Part shown: positions 6,959 through 16,687 of the stretch, piece by piece
How the letters are laid out: the number at the start of each line of letters is the position of its first letter
Position numbering within the stretch: position 1 is the stretch's first letter
Assembly: GCF_900637665.1 (NCBI RefSeq)
Contig: NZ_LR134386.1
Location: 2,348,501-2,412,500, forward strand
DNA length: 64,000 nt
Direction: 5' to 3'
Origin: Chryseobacterium nakagawai
Lineage (GTDB): Bacteria; Bacteroidota; Bacteroidia; Flavobacteriales; Weeksellaceae
Made by a program: the position numbers and the translations under genes
Notes under the pieces: model-generated
Seen by the model: the letters and a program-made list of their open reading frames with translations, nothing else
Told to the model about the DNA's origin: nothing
The model's database searches: none

Positions 6959-8590
6959 ATGAAAAAGAAAATTACAAGTGCATATTGTATATGCGTGGCG
7001 ACAGGTCTTTTTGCTCAGGAGGTACTCTGGCAAAAAGACATTCAATCCACTACCCAGGATTTTCTAAGTCAGGTGACTACGACCATCGATCAACAGTATC
7101 TTATTACAGGCAGCTCTATACAGAGCGACAAACTCCAACAGGGCAATAAACAAAACAACGGCTATGATTTCCATCTGGTGAAGCTGAACCAACAGGGAGA
7201 ACAGGTCTGGGAAAAGTATTTCTCAGGACAAAATCACGATTATTTATCTACAACAGTAAGCACTCAGGATGGTGGATTTCTCTTAGCCGGAACTTCTTAT
7301 TCAGGAAAAGGACTTGATAAGAAAGATGATTCCAAAGGCGGTTCCGATATCTGGCTCATCCGGATCAATGAATTCGGGGATGAATTATGGCAGAAAACAT
7401 TGGGCACTTCTTCTGATGAGGAAGCTAAATCTGTTATTCAAACGACAGACTTAGGCTTTTTTGTCGCCGGAAATGTCCAGAACTCTTCCAAAGGCTATGG
7501 TTCCAAAGATATCTGGATAACCAGACTCGACAAAGACGGTAAAGAACTCTCTCAATTGATATTGGGTGGAAAAGGCTTAGACGAAGTCGAAAAAATGATT
7601 CCCACCAAAGACGGCGGAGCTTTATTGGGTATTTATTCAAGAAGTTCCGAGGTTAAGGATTCTGGGATAAGAAATACTGAAGTAAAATCTTCAGATGAAA
7701 GATTAGTGAGTTCAACAGCCATAAGCCAGATGCCAAAAGCCAGCAGCAACTTCGGTGAAGGGGATTACTGGATTGTCAAACTGGATAAAAATGGAAAAGT
7801 AGAATGGGAAAAGAACTTTGGAGGTAAGGGAGACGACCATATCAGAACCCTGGCTTTAACTGCAAACGGATTTATCATCGGTGGAGAATCCCGATCAGAA
7901 CGATCAGGAAACAAAACAGTAGGCACCCAAGAAGGAACAGACCTTTGGCTGATTGCCCTTAATGAAAGAGGCGATGAGCAGTGGCAAAAGTCCTACAATT
8001 TCAAAAATCGTGATATTCTGATGGGAATGAGTGTGATCCAGAGTCAAGAGCCGAGAGCCAAGAATCAAGACATCACTAAAGGAATCTTATTAGGCGGCTA
8101 TACCCAGGCCGAGGGAAGAATAGAAAAAGATGATGAGACCTTCTGGATGCTGTACCTGGATGACAATGGAAATGAACAGTGGAGAAAACATATAACAGGA
8201 GAATCCCGACAAAAAGAGGAAAGACTTTCAGATTTAAAGCTGAATAGAGATGGTTCTATTGTGTTAGCGGGAACCAGTGCAAAAGAATTAGGGAAAGAAA
8301 ACTGGAAGATTGTAAAGCTTGGCGACAAGCAGGTAAGTGATCTGATTGCCAAATATGAAATGAAGATCTACCCTAACCCGGTATCAGACTATGCGTATGT
8401 AGAAATCGGCTTTGATTTTAAAGAAGCTGATATTATGCTGTATGATATGAGCGGAAGACAGCTTCAGAATTTCAAAACCAAGAACAGAGTGACTAAGATC
8501 AATACCCAGGCTTTGATACAAGGCGCTTACTTAGTAACGATAAAAACGGACACAAATAAAACTGCAAGTGCTAAACTCATTAAAAAATAA
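6959..8590 (+). CDS. T9SS type A sorting-domain protein with repeated beta-propeller-like motifs
   Basis: The 543 residues start with a signal peptide (MKKKITSAYCICVATGLFAQ). They continue with several repeats built on W...FGG / D.WL(I/V)(K/R)L.. / GE..W, as in KLDKNGKVEWEKNFGGKGDD and RINEFGDELWQKTLGTSSDE. These resemble the delta-60-type repeats of surface proteins. The last about 75 residues are a type A type IX secretion tail: KIYPNPVSDYAYVEI, YDMSGRQL, then GAYLVTIKT and KLIKK. It should be exported by the T9SS and anchored or released at the surface. It lies 4 bp upstream of the first RHS gene, so it is co-transcribed with the toxin locus; a role as a partner of the toxin is inference. 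Confidence 0.8.
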   Translation: MKKKITSAYCICVATGLFAQEVLWQKDIQSTTQDFLSQVTTTIDQQYLITGSSIQSDKLQQGNKQNNGYDFHLVKLNQQGEQVWEKYFSGQNHDYLSTTVSTQDGGFLLAGTSYSGKGLDKKDDSKGGSDIWLIRINEFGDELWQKTLGTSSDEEAKSVIQTTDLGFFVAGNVQNSSKGYGSKDIWITRLDKDGKELSQLILGGKGLDEVEKMIPTKDGGALLGIYSRSSEVKDSGIRNTEVKSSDERLVSSTAISQMPKASSNFGEGDYWIVKLDKNGKVEWEKNFGGKGDDHIRTLALTANGFIIGGESRSERSGNKTVGTQEGTDLWLIALNERGDEQWQKSYNFKNRDILMGMSVIQSQEPRAKNQDITKGILLGGYTQAEGRIEKDDETFWMLYLDDNGNEQWRKHITGESRQKEERLSDLKLNRDGSIVLAGTSAKELGKENWKIVKLGDKQVSDLIAKYEMKIYPNPVSDYAYVEIGFDFKEADIMLYDMSGRQLQNFKTKNRVTKINTQALIQGAYLVTIKTDTNKTASAKLIKK

Positions 8591-8594
8591 TGCT

Positions 8595-11558
8595 ATGAAA
8601 AAAAATACAATACAAAGACTGATGTACTTGACAGGAATATTAATAGTGGTTATGATCTCTGATATATTAAAGGCCCAGACCCCTGAAATTAATTTTGGGA
8701 ACTCTAGCCGCCCTGTAGCATCCGTATCCTCTTTAGCAACTTATAACAATGTCCCGGTTTCAATAGTCACTGGAACTTCAAATGTATCTATTCCTTTGCT
8801 TGAGCTTCCTACCCGTTTCAAGGATATTTCTCTACCGCTGGCGCTGGTTTATAATTCTATGAATGTAAAACAGCGGGAACCTGCCGGAGAAGTCGGTACA
8901 GGATGGTCTCTCTTGTCAGGAGGAGTCATTTCGAGAGAAATTATAGGCTCGTTAAATGAAGTCGAATATTCCGAGCAGCCTTTGAGTAATTCTTCGGAGA
9001 TCTTTAATGATATTTTTTATTATAATTTACCGGGAGTGTCAGGAAAATTCAAATTTAGCAAAAATGCGACTACCGGCGCCATTGATATTGAAAGCCTTTC
9101 AGGAAATAAAGTAAAAGTAACCTATATCAGAGATACTGCACAGGTACTTTATTTTACAGTATTAAGTTTTACCGTTACTGATGAAAGGGGCTATCAGTAT
9201 ATTTTTAAAGATTATAGCGAGGGCAGTAATTTTGAGACTGTTCAGGTCTATAGGTCTGCCTTTTTTTTAAGTCAGATCATGCTGCCGGATAATACGGTTG
9301 TCGCAAGCTTTGAATATAGAAAAGACAGCAAGCATGCTACAGAAGAGTGGACTTCTCCTATTGTATACACGAGTTGTAAACTCTCAAAAATAAATGCAGA
9401 TGGTTTGGGCTCAGTGAGTATAGATTATCTGTATGACGCAACAAAGGAAAATACAATGAATGATCCCTACAGCGTATCACAAATTATTTTGAAAGACACT
9501 TGGGGAAGTGTGATTTCGGGATATAAATTTGTCTATAGCTGGATTAGGCTTTTTCAAGGTATCCCTTCAGATGATACGGAGTTGAAAGGGAGAAGATTGC
9601 TTGACAAATTGATAAAGATTAACAAAGATCAAGCGGAGGTTGAAAAAACAAGTTTTGTATATAATCCTTATCAGACACCACTTCAAGAAGATCGTCAATA
9701 TCCTTGTTATCCTCAGTCCTTTTCCACGCCCGGTAATTTTGATGATTACCAGCTGCCGGGATTGTTAAAGAGGGTTATTTACCCTATGGGTGGAATAGTG
9801 GAATATACCTATGAAGCTCATGATTACTTTTACAATAGAAGTACTCCCCAGTATTTGGAAAATGCACTGAGTGCATCCAAAATAAATGATCCATTTGTGC
9901 ACGAATGGGGGCCATATGTTCCAATAATCAATGTGGATACCAATCAAAGCTTAGATTATACGCTAACCGTTACCGGAACACCCGGAGTACAAAAGTCGGT
10001 AGCCATTCAGTTTCTTGATACTGAATATTACCCACCGGGAATTTGGGTGCCCGATACCCCCGATCCTGATGATCAGCCGTACCCGGGAGGTGATCCTCAG
10101 CCGGGAGGACATTATCATTTTGAATTAAACTATACGCTGAAAAAAAATAATGAAGTGATAGGGACATTTTGTACTTCTAACGAGGCATTTGTTTATCGAT
10201 TATCACCAGGTACTTATACGATAAGTGTTTCCGGAACAGGTGGTAAAGCGCAGGTTCGGATAGCTGAGATAAGACTGAAAAATGGCCCTTATCCTAATAA
10301 AAACAGTACTTATCAGTACGGCCCGAGGCTCAAGAATATTAAATATTACAGCAGTAGTTCAGAGACGGTTCCGTCGAAAACAGAGCAGTACAGTTATAGT
10401 TCTTTCAGTGACCCTATCAGCTCCAGTGGTTATGTTTTCAGGAGTGAAGCGGAGAATGCAAATTCTTCCCCCGGCTATGTATTGTATAAAAATGTATCGG
10501 TTAGTGACGGGGAAAACGGTTTTGTACGCTATTATTTCAAAACGCCGAATGAATATGCAAAAGCTTCCTATACTGTCGATGGAAATCCTGCCAACTTTTG
10601 GTCTTACTATCCGATCACAAAATCCGGTGTATTAGAGAAGAAAGAGATATTTAATACCCAAAATCAATTATTATCTTCTTTAGAATATGAGTCAGAATTT
10701 GAAACGCTTCAAAATCTTCCTGATCTGAAAATAGAATTGTATTATGATAATTTGGCAACATATACTAAGCCTGCCTATATCAAGCGTACTAAAACCACTA
10801 CAAAAAACTTTGTAGGAACTGTCTTTGCAACGACGGTAAGCGAAACAAACTTTAATCCTGATAACTTTAAAACAGGATTTATAAAAGAAACATCTTCTGA
10901 CGGCGTTACCACTGAAAGTTGGGTCAGGTATGCTACGGATAAAAACAAAACACAGATGATGGCTGCCAATATGTTTTCTATACCACTGGAAACAGAAACC
11001 AAGATAAATGGAAAAATTATAGCTAAAACAGAAAGCCTCTATGCAGATTCCGGAAGATTTGATCCATTATCACTAAAGAGTAGTAATACAGATAATGGAA
11101 GCAGTAAAACAGCTATAAAATATGATATGTACGATGCCTATGGAAATGCACGTCAATACAGGGTAAATTATGACGAGAGTTCAGGGATAGGGTTTCCTGT
11201 TGTATTGATCTGGGGATATAATCAGACGATGCCTATTGCAAAAATAGAAGGCGCTGAACTTTCAGATATAGGAACGCTGGCAGACGATATTGTTTTAAAA
11301 TCCAATGCCGACAAAGACGGACAATCTGAAACAGAGCTTATTAAATCCCTTGATTTGTTTAGAACCAACGGCGCTTTAAAAAAGTTTCAGATTACGACTT
11401 ATACCTATGACCCTTTAACAGGGGTTACCACCACAACTCCTCCGAATGGTATTCGCGAGATCTATCAATATGACAGAAATGGAAGACTGAAAACCGTGGT
11501 AGATGTAAATGGAAATATTGTAAAGGAATATAAATACAATAATAAACCTCAACCTTAA
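8595..11558 (+). CDS. RHS/YD-repeat exported protein, upstream half of a two-gene RHS system
   Basis: I choose ATG 8595 because it begins a signal peptide (MKKNTIQRLMYLTGILIVV ... LKAQ); the frame is open a little further up. The 987-residue protein starts with a SpvB/TcdB-like region (PLALVYNSMNVKQREPAGEVGTGW, then GGVISREI), has a middle beta-rich section, and ends with YD-type repeats (TYTYDPLTGVTTTTPPNG, IYQYDRNGRLKTVVD). It ends abruptly at EYKYNNKPQP with no toxin tip. The DUF6443 RHS protein follows after 18 bp. In Bacteroidota these two often occur as a pair, which suggests that both are needed to build one RHS shell. Confidence 0.75.
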   Translation: MKKNTIQRLMYLTGILIVVMISDILKAQTPEINFGNSSRPVASVSSLATYNNVPVSIVTGTSNVSIPLLELPTRFKDISLPLALVYNSMNVKQREPAGEVGTGWSLLSGGVISREIIGSLNEVEYSEQPLSNSSEIFNDIFYYNLPGVSGKFKFSKNATTGAIDIESLSGNKVKVTYIRDTAQVLYFTVLSFTVTDERGYQYIFKDYSEGSNFETVQVYRSAFFLSQIMLPDNTVVASFEYRKDSKHATEEWTSPIVYTSCKLSKINADGLGSVSIDYLYDATKENTMNDPYSVSQIILKDTWGSVISGYKFVYSWIRLFQGIPSDDTELKGRRLLDKLIKINKDQAEVEKTSFVYNPYQTPLQEDRQYPCYPQSFSTPGNFDDYQLPGLLKRVIYPMGGIVEYTYEAHDYFYNRSTPQYLENALSASKINDPFVHEWGPYVPIINVDTNQSLDYTLTVTGTPGVQKSVAIQFLDTEYYPPGIWVPDTPDPDDQPYPGGDPQPGGHYHFELNYTLKKNNEVIGTFCTSNEAFVYRLSPGTYTISVSGTGGKAQVRIAEIRLKNGPYPNKNSTYQYGPRLKNIKYYSSSSETVPSKTEQYSYSSFSDPISSSGYVFRSEAENANSSPGYVLYKNVSVSDGENGFVRYYFKTPNEYAKASYTVDGNPANFWSYYPITKSGVLEKKEIFNTQNQLLSSLEYESEFETLQNLPDLKIELYYDNLATYTKPAYIKRTKTTTKNFVGTVFATTVSETNFNPDNFKTGFIKETSSDGVTTESWVRYATDKNKTQMMAANMFSIPLETETKINGKIIAKTESLYADSGRFDPLSLKSSNTDNGSSKTAIKYDMYDAYGNARQYRVNYDESSGIGFPVVLIWGYNQTMPIAKIEGAELSDIGTLADDIVLKSNADKDGQSETELIKSLDLFRTNGALKKFQITTYTYDPLTGVTTTTPPNGIREIYQYDRNGRLKTVVDVNGNIVKEYKYNNKPQP

Positions 11559-11576
11559 CACTTTAAATCTAATAGT

Positions 11577-14500
11577 ATGAAAAATAGGATATTGTTTCTC
11601 ATCCTGTTGCTTCCTGTTCTGAGCAAGGCACAGAATTTAACACAGAGTGAGAATTATATTTACAGCAGAACGTATATGGAAGCCGTTACTTCGGAACAAG
11701 CTGGTGCGGCCCAGATCCAGACGGTGCAGTACGTGGACGGTTTGGGAAGGCCGGTTCAGAATATTGCAATAAAAGCATCCCCGTCAGCCAAAGATATTGT
11801 AGTCCCTATTACCTATGATAGCTCCGGAAGGCCGGATAAATCTTATCTGCCATTACCAGCAGATTCGCAGAATGGGGCATATTTGTCAGGGATAAACGGG
11901 AATACAATAAATACCTATTATGGTGTTTCTAATGCTTATTCGGAAGTAGCTTATGAAAAATCTCCATGGGGAAGACCGGAGAAACAGGCAATGCCGGGAA
12001 CGGAATGGCAGATAAGTGGCACGCATACCCAAAAAATGGAATATGCAATCAATACCGATGGGCAGGTAAGAAGATTTCGGGCAGAAACAGTCTGGAATCC
12101 ATCCACAGGAATTTATGATGTTTCTTTAGCATTGGGAGCAGATGATGCTTATACCTCAGGTGGCTATTATAAAGCAGGTACATTGTTTAAGAGCATTTCA
12201 AAAGATGGTGACGGAAACGAAATACAAACGTTTATAAGCTCCCGGGGCCAAACCCTCCTGCTACGTAAGATCAATACTAAAATAGGCGGTTCTTCTGAGA
12301 ATCTGGATACTTACTATGTGTATAGTGAATCTGGAAACATAGTTTTTATCATTCCACCTAAAGCTGCCATATTAACTATTTCTCAAGCTGTTTTAGATAA
12401 TTTATGCTATCAGTACAAATACGATCAGTATAATAGACTTGTGGAAAAGAAGATCCCCGGGAAAGGGTGGGAGTATATGGTATATGATAAGCAGGACAGA
12501 GTTGTACTTAGTCAGGATGCTCTTTTGGCAGGTACTTCTAATACTTTCGGAAAAAAAGGATGGTTATTTACGAAATATGATGCTTTTGACCGCCCTTTAT
12601 ACAATGGTTTTTTTTCCAGTGCAGCGTCCAGAACTGCAATGCAGACTGCCTTGAATAATATGTCAGCGAATGCCCTTAATAATGAAAGGCCCAGCATTAC
12701 TCCTTTTGTACTGAATAATATTAATATATATTATACCAAAGAAGCTTTTCCCACTGGAAGCATGACTGTCCTGGGCATTAATTATTATGATGAATATCCA
12801 GCCGGAATTCCCGAAAAACCACAACAGATACAGGGCAATAATACCCTTTCAGCTGTGCCTTCTAATATAACCATCAATGGACTGTCATCCATAAGAACTA
12901 CAAAAGCATTTCCTACGGCTTCTTTTATAAGAAACATCGAAAATGATAGATGGACTTCATCGGCACTTTGGTATGATACTTTAGGAAGAGTTATAGGTAC
13001 TTATGAAGGCAATCACCTGGGAGGATTTACCCGCACAGAATCTCTGCTTGATTTCTCTGGAAAGGCTAAAGAATCCTATACTTTTCATTCGAAAAATACC
13101 GATATTATGCAGGTTACAGTAAAAGACAGGTTTATATACAACCCTCAGAATTTCTTATTGAGGCATTACCAGCAGATTGATTCCAAACCGGAAGAGCTTC
13201 TGTCTGAGTATACCTATAATGACCTGGGGCGGGTTACCAATAAAAAGACAGGAGGGGCGCTTCAAAGTATAGATTATTCCTATAATATCAGGGGGTGGCT
13301 TACAGGGATTAATGCTGCTGATATCAACAGTTTGGGTAGTAAGTTTTTTGCCTATAAGATCAAGTACAATACTGTGGAGGGGGCTGAAATACCTAACAAT
13401 TCTTATAGTGACCTGAAAGTAAAACCAAAATATAATGGAAGTATTGCTGAAGTAGACTGGAAAACTGCATATGGGTCTAATGAACCACTCAGAAGATACG
13501 GATATGTGTATGATGGCACAGACAGATTATTGGCAGGCTTCTTTCAGGCAGGTACCAACCCGTACTCCAAAGAATACAGTGAGATTTTGAATTATGATCT
13601 TAATGGAAATATTACCAATCTTACCCGGACAGGAAGTGCTGTCAACGGAATAGCTGAGGTCATGGATGATTTGAAATATATTTACCTTACAGGCGGAAAT
13701 CTTCTCAATAACGTGCAGGAGACCGGAAAAGGAAACCTTTGGAGCGGCTATCCGCTGGCTATGGGAAAAGGATCTTCAATACAATATGATGGGAATGGAA
13801 ATATCACACAACATTTGGATAAAGGGCAGGAAAAGATTATATATAATTTCTTGAACCTACCTTCTCAGATTCTGACCTCCTACCCGACGAATGCAGAGAA
13901 ATATATATATTCTTCTGATGGTAGCAAAGTTCAAATGACTAGGGATGTAGCGGTTACCGATTATTTGGGAGCTTTCCAATACACCACTAACAGCTCTACA
14001 GGTACTCAGACATCCTTTGTTTTGGCAAATGAAGAAGGTTATTATGACTTTGTTAACAGTAGATATGTCTACCAATATTCTGATCATTTGGGAAATATAA
14101 GGCTCTCTTATACCAGAGTTGCTAGTGGACAGCCTGTTATTCTGGAAGAAAACAATTATTATCCTTTTGGATTAAAACATACAGGATACAATACAGGAGA
14201 TACAAGTAATAATAAATTTAAATATCTTTACAATGGTAAAGAGTTGCAGGGCACCGGGAATCTGGATTACGGTTGGAGACAGTATATGCCGGATCTTGGG
14301 AGATGGAATGGGATAGACCAACTGGCAGAAAACTATCATGCTACGAGCCCCTATGCATATGTGATGAACAATCCTTTGTCCTTCACAGATCCTGATGGCA
14401 GGCAAATAAACAGAGAAGAAAGGGGATGGTCTTTTTCAGGGGAAGATATTGGCTGGGCAATGAGCTATTTCCAGAATGGAGGTAGTCTCAAAGCATTAGA

Positions 14501-15257
14501 CAATGCACTTGAATCCTGGAATGCAGGAGGAGGAAGTTTTGAGGGTAATAATGATAACTTCTGGACGAAATTTGAAGGATTAAATCTTTCATTGCCACCA
14601 GTGACACTTACCGGGAAAATTGGTGCAGTTTGGGCGCTACAGCTTCGCAATCATGTAAATGCTTACATGGAGCAGTGGAATGGTCAATATAGCGCTAGGT
14701 TTTTTGAGGATAGAGTTGGAGATCAGGTACTTCCTCCCAAAAAAACGGCATTAGGGAAGTTTTGGTCATTTATAAGTCCTCGGATCTGGACGGAAGGCGG
14801 ACTATCATATAACGTAAACTATGAAGGAGTAGCAACCGGTATTGCTCCTATAACAGGCGATGTTCCTTTAAATGGGCCAGGATTAAAAGGTCTTATACAG
14901 GCAGAAAAAAATCTTGCATCAGGTTTGGTAGAAGACCTTATAACGGTACGGCACCATACATCACTTTCAGGTCTTAAAGGAATTAAAAATAGTGGTTCTA
15001 TTAATGCATCTAGAGGAATTCCATATGGAGTTGATGTGGAAATTGCCCCTTTCGTAAAAGCAACTAAAGCTAAATTTGGACAAGCAGGTACAGGATCATA
15101 TATAGAGTTTTCTGTTCCAAAAAATCTAGTAGGTCCACCTGCACCAGGGTATATGGGAGGCACAGGAACTGCAGGGCGTATTGTAACTAATGGAGCTCCT
15201 TTTGAACTAACAGGTACAGCTCCAAAATTTATAAGATGGAATTGGTTAGGTTTTTAA
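11577..15257 (+). CDS. DUF6443 RHS polymorphic toxin with ADP-ribosyltransferase-like tip
   Basis: The 1226 residues run in this order: Sec signal (MKNRILFLILLLPVLSKAQ); DUF6443 (about 20-160, SRTYMEAVTSEQ, QYVDGLGRPVQ); YD repeats; the RHS core at about 890-940 (YPFGLKHTGYN, GWRQYMPDLGRWNGIDQL, YVMNNPLSFTDPDGR); a pre-toxin segment ending GDVPLNGPG near residue 1100; and a variable tip of about 120 residues. The tip begins VRHHTSLSGLKGIKNSGSIN and has GSYIEFSVP, the H-x-T / G-I / S-G-x-I pattern of ART-like toxins. The ART label is by eye. The immunity candidate follows 8 bp downstream. Segment 14358-14790 recurs at 16787-17219. Confidence 0.8.
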   Translation: MKNRILFLILLLPVLSKAQNLTQSENYIYSRTYMEAVTSEQAGAAQIQTVQYVDGLGRPVQNIAIKASPSAKDIVVPITYDSSGRPDKSYLPLPADSQNGAYLSGINGNTINTYYGVSNAYSEVAYEKSPWGRPEKQAMPGTEWQISGTHTQKMEYAINTDGQVRRFRAETVWNPSTGIYDVSLALGADDAYTSGGYYKAGTLFKSISKDGDGNEIQTFISSRGQTLLLRKINTKIGGSSENLDTYYVYSESGNIVFIIPPKAAILTISQAVLDNLCYQYKYDQYNRLVEKKIPGKGWEYMVYDKQDRVVLSQDALLAGTSNTFGKKGWLFTKYDAFDRPLYNGFFSSAASRTAMQTALNNMSANALNNERPSITPFVLNNINIYYTKEAFPTGSMTVLGINYYDEYPAGIPEKPQQIQGNNTLSAVPSNITINGLSSIRTTKAFPTASFIRNIENDRWTSSALWYDTLGRVIGTYEGNHLGGFTRTESLLDFSGKAKESYTFHSKNTDIMQVTVKDRFIYNPQNFLLRHYQQIDSKPEELLSEYTYNDLGRVTNKKTGGALQSIDYSYNIRGWLTGINAADINSLGSKFFAYKIKYNTVEGAEIPNNSYSDLKVKPKYNGSIAEVDWKTAYGSNEPLRRYGYVYDGTDRLLAGFFQAGTNPYSKEYSEILNYDLNGNITNLTRTGSAVNGIAEVMDDLKYIYLTGGNLLNNVQETGKGNLWSGYPLAMGKGSSIQYDGNGNITQHLDKGQEKIIYNFLNLPSQILTSYPTNAEKYIYSSDGSKVQMTRDVAVTDYLGAFQYTTNSSTGTQTSFVLANEEGYYDFVNSRYVYQYSDHLGNIRLSYTRVASGQPVILEENNYYPFGLKHTGYNTGDTSNNKFKYLYNGKELQGTGNLDYGWRQYMPDLGRWNGIDQLAENYHATSPYAYVMNNPLSFTDPDGRQINREERGWSFSGEDIGWAMSYFQNGGSLKALDNALESWNAGGGSFEGNNDNFWTKFEGLNLSLPPVTLTGKIGAVWALQLRNHVNAYMEQWNGQYSARFFEDRVGDQVLPPKKTALGKFWSFISPRIWTEGGLSYNVNYEGVATGIAPITGDVPLNGPGLKGLIQAEKNLASGLVEDLITVRHHTSLSGLKGIKNSGSINASRGIPYGVDVEIAPFVKATKAKFGQAGTGSYIEFSVPKNLVGPPAPGYMGGTGTAGRIVTNGAPFELTGTAPKFIRWNWLGF
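14358..14790 (+). repeat. RHS pre-toxin segment, copy 1 of a 433-bp direct repeat
   Basis: Compared base by base with 16787-17219 (offset 2429), this block shows a single mismatch, near 14528. It covers the end of the RHS core and the pre-toxin region. It is long and similar enough to serve homologous recombination between the expressed gene and the downstream orphan tip. Confidence 0.9.
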
Positions 15258-15265
15258 ATAAAAAA

Positions 15266-15787
15266 ATGAAAAAAATGAAAATAAATTATGATCAATTATT
15301 GTTTTTATATGCTTATTTAAGGTTAATTGATCTTTCGCTCGACAGGAGTAGATGGACTTCATGGGGTGAGTTACAAGATTATTTTAAAACAATCCTTGCT
15401 CCCTCTCTTGTTGTTCAATATGTAATTAATCGCTTTAATTTGCCCAAAACAGATTTAAAGAATTTTACTTTTTATCTAGAGGAAAAATCACTAATAAATA
15501 GATTAAGACCTATTTTATTAAAAAAAATACCATTAAAGCAAAATGAGATTTTATATTGCTGCAAGCTTTTATTTGATTTTGATCAGGTACTTAATTCCGA
15601 TAATAAAATTTATAATGTGGAGATTGAAAAATTAAGAATTGATATTGCTACATATTATTCGGATTTTTTAGGAAGAATGATATTATGGGAAGACCTTGAT
15701 AAACTTATGAAAGTTGAACATTTTTGGCAAAACGATAAAATTGAAACTATTGAATTGAAAAATTTTATCCCAGCTGATTTTGAATAG
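15266..15787 (+). CDS. Putative immunity protein for the ART-like RHS tip
   Basis: ATG 15266 (MKKMKINYDQLLFLYAYL) is 8 bp after the RHS stop; an in-frame ATG at 15236 overlaps the toxin and is less likely. The 173-residue protein has no signal peptide and is rich in Leu, Ile and Lys; I do not recognise a named family. Position directly behind a toxin tip is the main evidence for immunity. Independent support comes from a decayed paralogue at 15997-16539 that follows a decayed tip of the same type, so tip and partner were duplicated together. Confidence 0.65.
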   Translation: MKKMKINYDQLLFLYAYLRLIDLSLDRSRWTSWGELQDYFKTILAPSLVVQYVINRFNLPKTDLKNFTFYLEEKSLINRLRPILLKKIPLKQNEILYCCKLLFDFDQVLNSDNKIYNVEIEKLRIDIATYYSDFLGRMILWEDLDKLMKVEHFWQNDKIETIELKNFIPADFE

Positions 15788-15860
15788 AATATTGCTGTTA
15801 AGACTATATCTGTGATTCTAGAATATATTAATACCTTGTGAATTTACACCCCCAATATAG

Positions 15861-15989
15861 GGTGTAACCTTTACTCCTCATATTGGTGGAACTGGAAATT
15901 CTAGAAGAATTATTGTTGAAGGGTGTATGTATTTGGATATAAGGACTTTGAATCCAAAATATGTTAAACGTTCGTGGTGGTCTTTTTAA
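15861..15989 (+). pseudogene. Remnant C-terminus of a second ART-like RHS tip
   Basis: A 42-codon open stretch ends IGGTGNSRRIIVEG, then RTLNPKYVKRSWWSF and a stop. It aligns without gaps in its first half with the end of the active tip (MGGTGTAGRIVTNG ... APKFIRWNWLGF). No start and no upstream tip sequence remain. It stands 8 bp before the decayed immunity paralogue, the same spacing as in the intact pair. Confidence 0.7.
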
Positions 15990-15996
15990 TAAAAAT

Positions 15997-16539
15997 ATGA
16001 AAAAAATAAAATTAGAATATAACCTGTGTGTATTTTTATTTGCTTATTTAAATTAAGCAGGCTTATCATTACACAGAGCGGGGTGGACAAGCATCAGAGA
16101 ATTGAACACTTTTTACTCCAATCAGGTAAATCCAAGAGAAGTAGTAAAACTTTTAATATTAAATGCTAATTTAGATGCAAATAAAGTAGGGTATTATTAC
16201 GGAATAAAAGAATATTCTCTAAAAAAAAAAATATTCTTTCCCGGATATTTTTTTACTTGGCTTTCCTCCTGTTTTCCTTAAGGATGAAATTTATTATATA
16301 TACCAAAAATTGATAAATTTTGCAGAAATGCTTTAAAAAGATACTGAAATGCATACCTTGGAAATGGAAAAATTAAGATTAGACTATCAAAATTTTCTTT
16401 AGGCATACTGAGATATAAAATATCTTATTAAAGATTATAGTAAGCATTAAAAATTGAACATTATATGCAGCATGATGGGCTAAAGGATATTAAGATAAAA
16501 GAGTTTATAAAAAAGCTGCCTAATTTATCTGATTTATAA
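15997..16539 (+). pseudogene. Decayed immunity gene, paralogue of 15266-15787
   Basis: The start MKKIKLEYNLCVFLFAYL matches MKKMKINYDQLLFLYAYL of the intact gene, and LSLHRAGWTSIRELN matches LSLDRSRWTSWGELQ. The end KIEHYMQHDGLKDIKIKEFI matches KVEHFWQNDKIETIELKNFI. In-frame stops (first at the end of FAYLN), a long A-run near 16223-16231 and several frame changes break it. The gene is dead but still collinear over its length. Confidence 0.75.
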
Positions 16540-16576
16540 TATATTTCAAGAATATTTGATAATACCTCAAATCTCG

Positions 16577-16687
16577 TCCACTAGTCCGATCATCTTGCTA
16601 GTGTCCATAAATAAAATGAGACCACTATTGGTAACGTTCCTAATATGATGGTGATAAATTAGAGGTAAAGAACTTCAGGAAACCGGA
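16577..16687 (+). pseudogene. Decayed RHS core upstream of the NTase tip
   Basis: TCCGATCATCTTG (about 16582-16594) resembles the coding sequence of the RHS core motif SDHLGN. Further on, one frame reads RGKELQETG just before MYDYGARM, matching GKELQGTGNLDYGWRQ in the intact protein. The intervening bases no longer form one open frame. Confidence 0.5.

Noticed and set aside
10282..10635. 117-codon frame inside the first RHS gene
   Set aside because: Overlaps fully with the RHS frame in another phase; composition and lack of domain mark it as a shadow.
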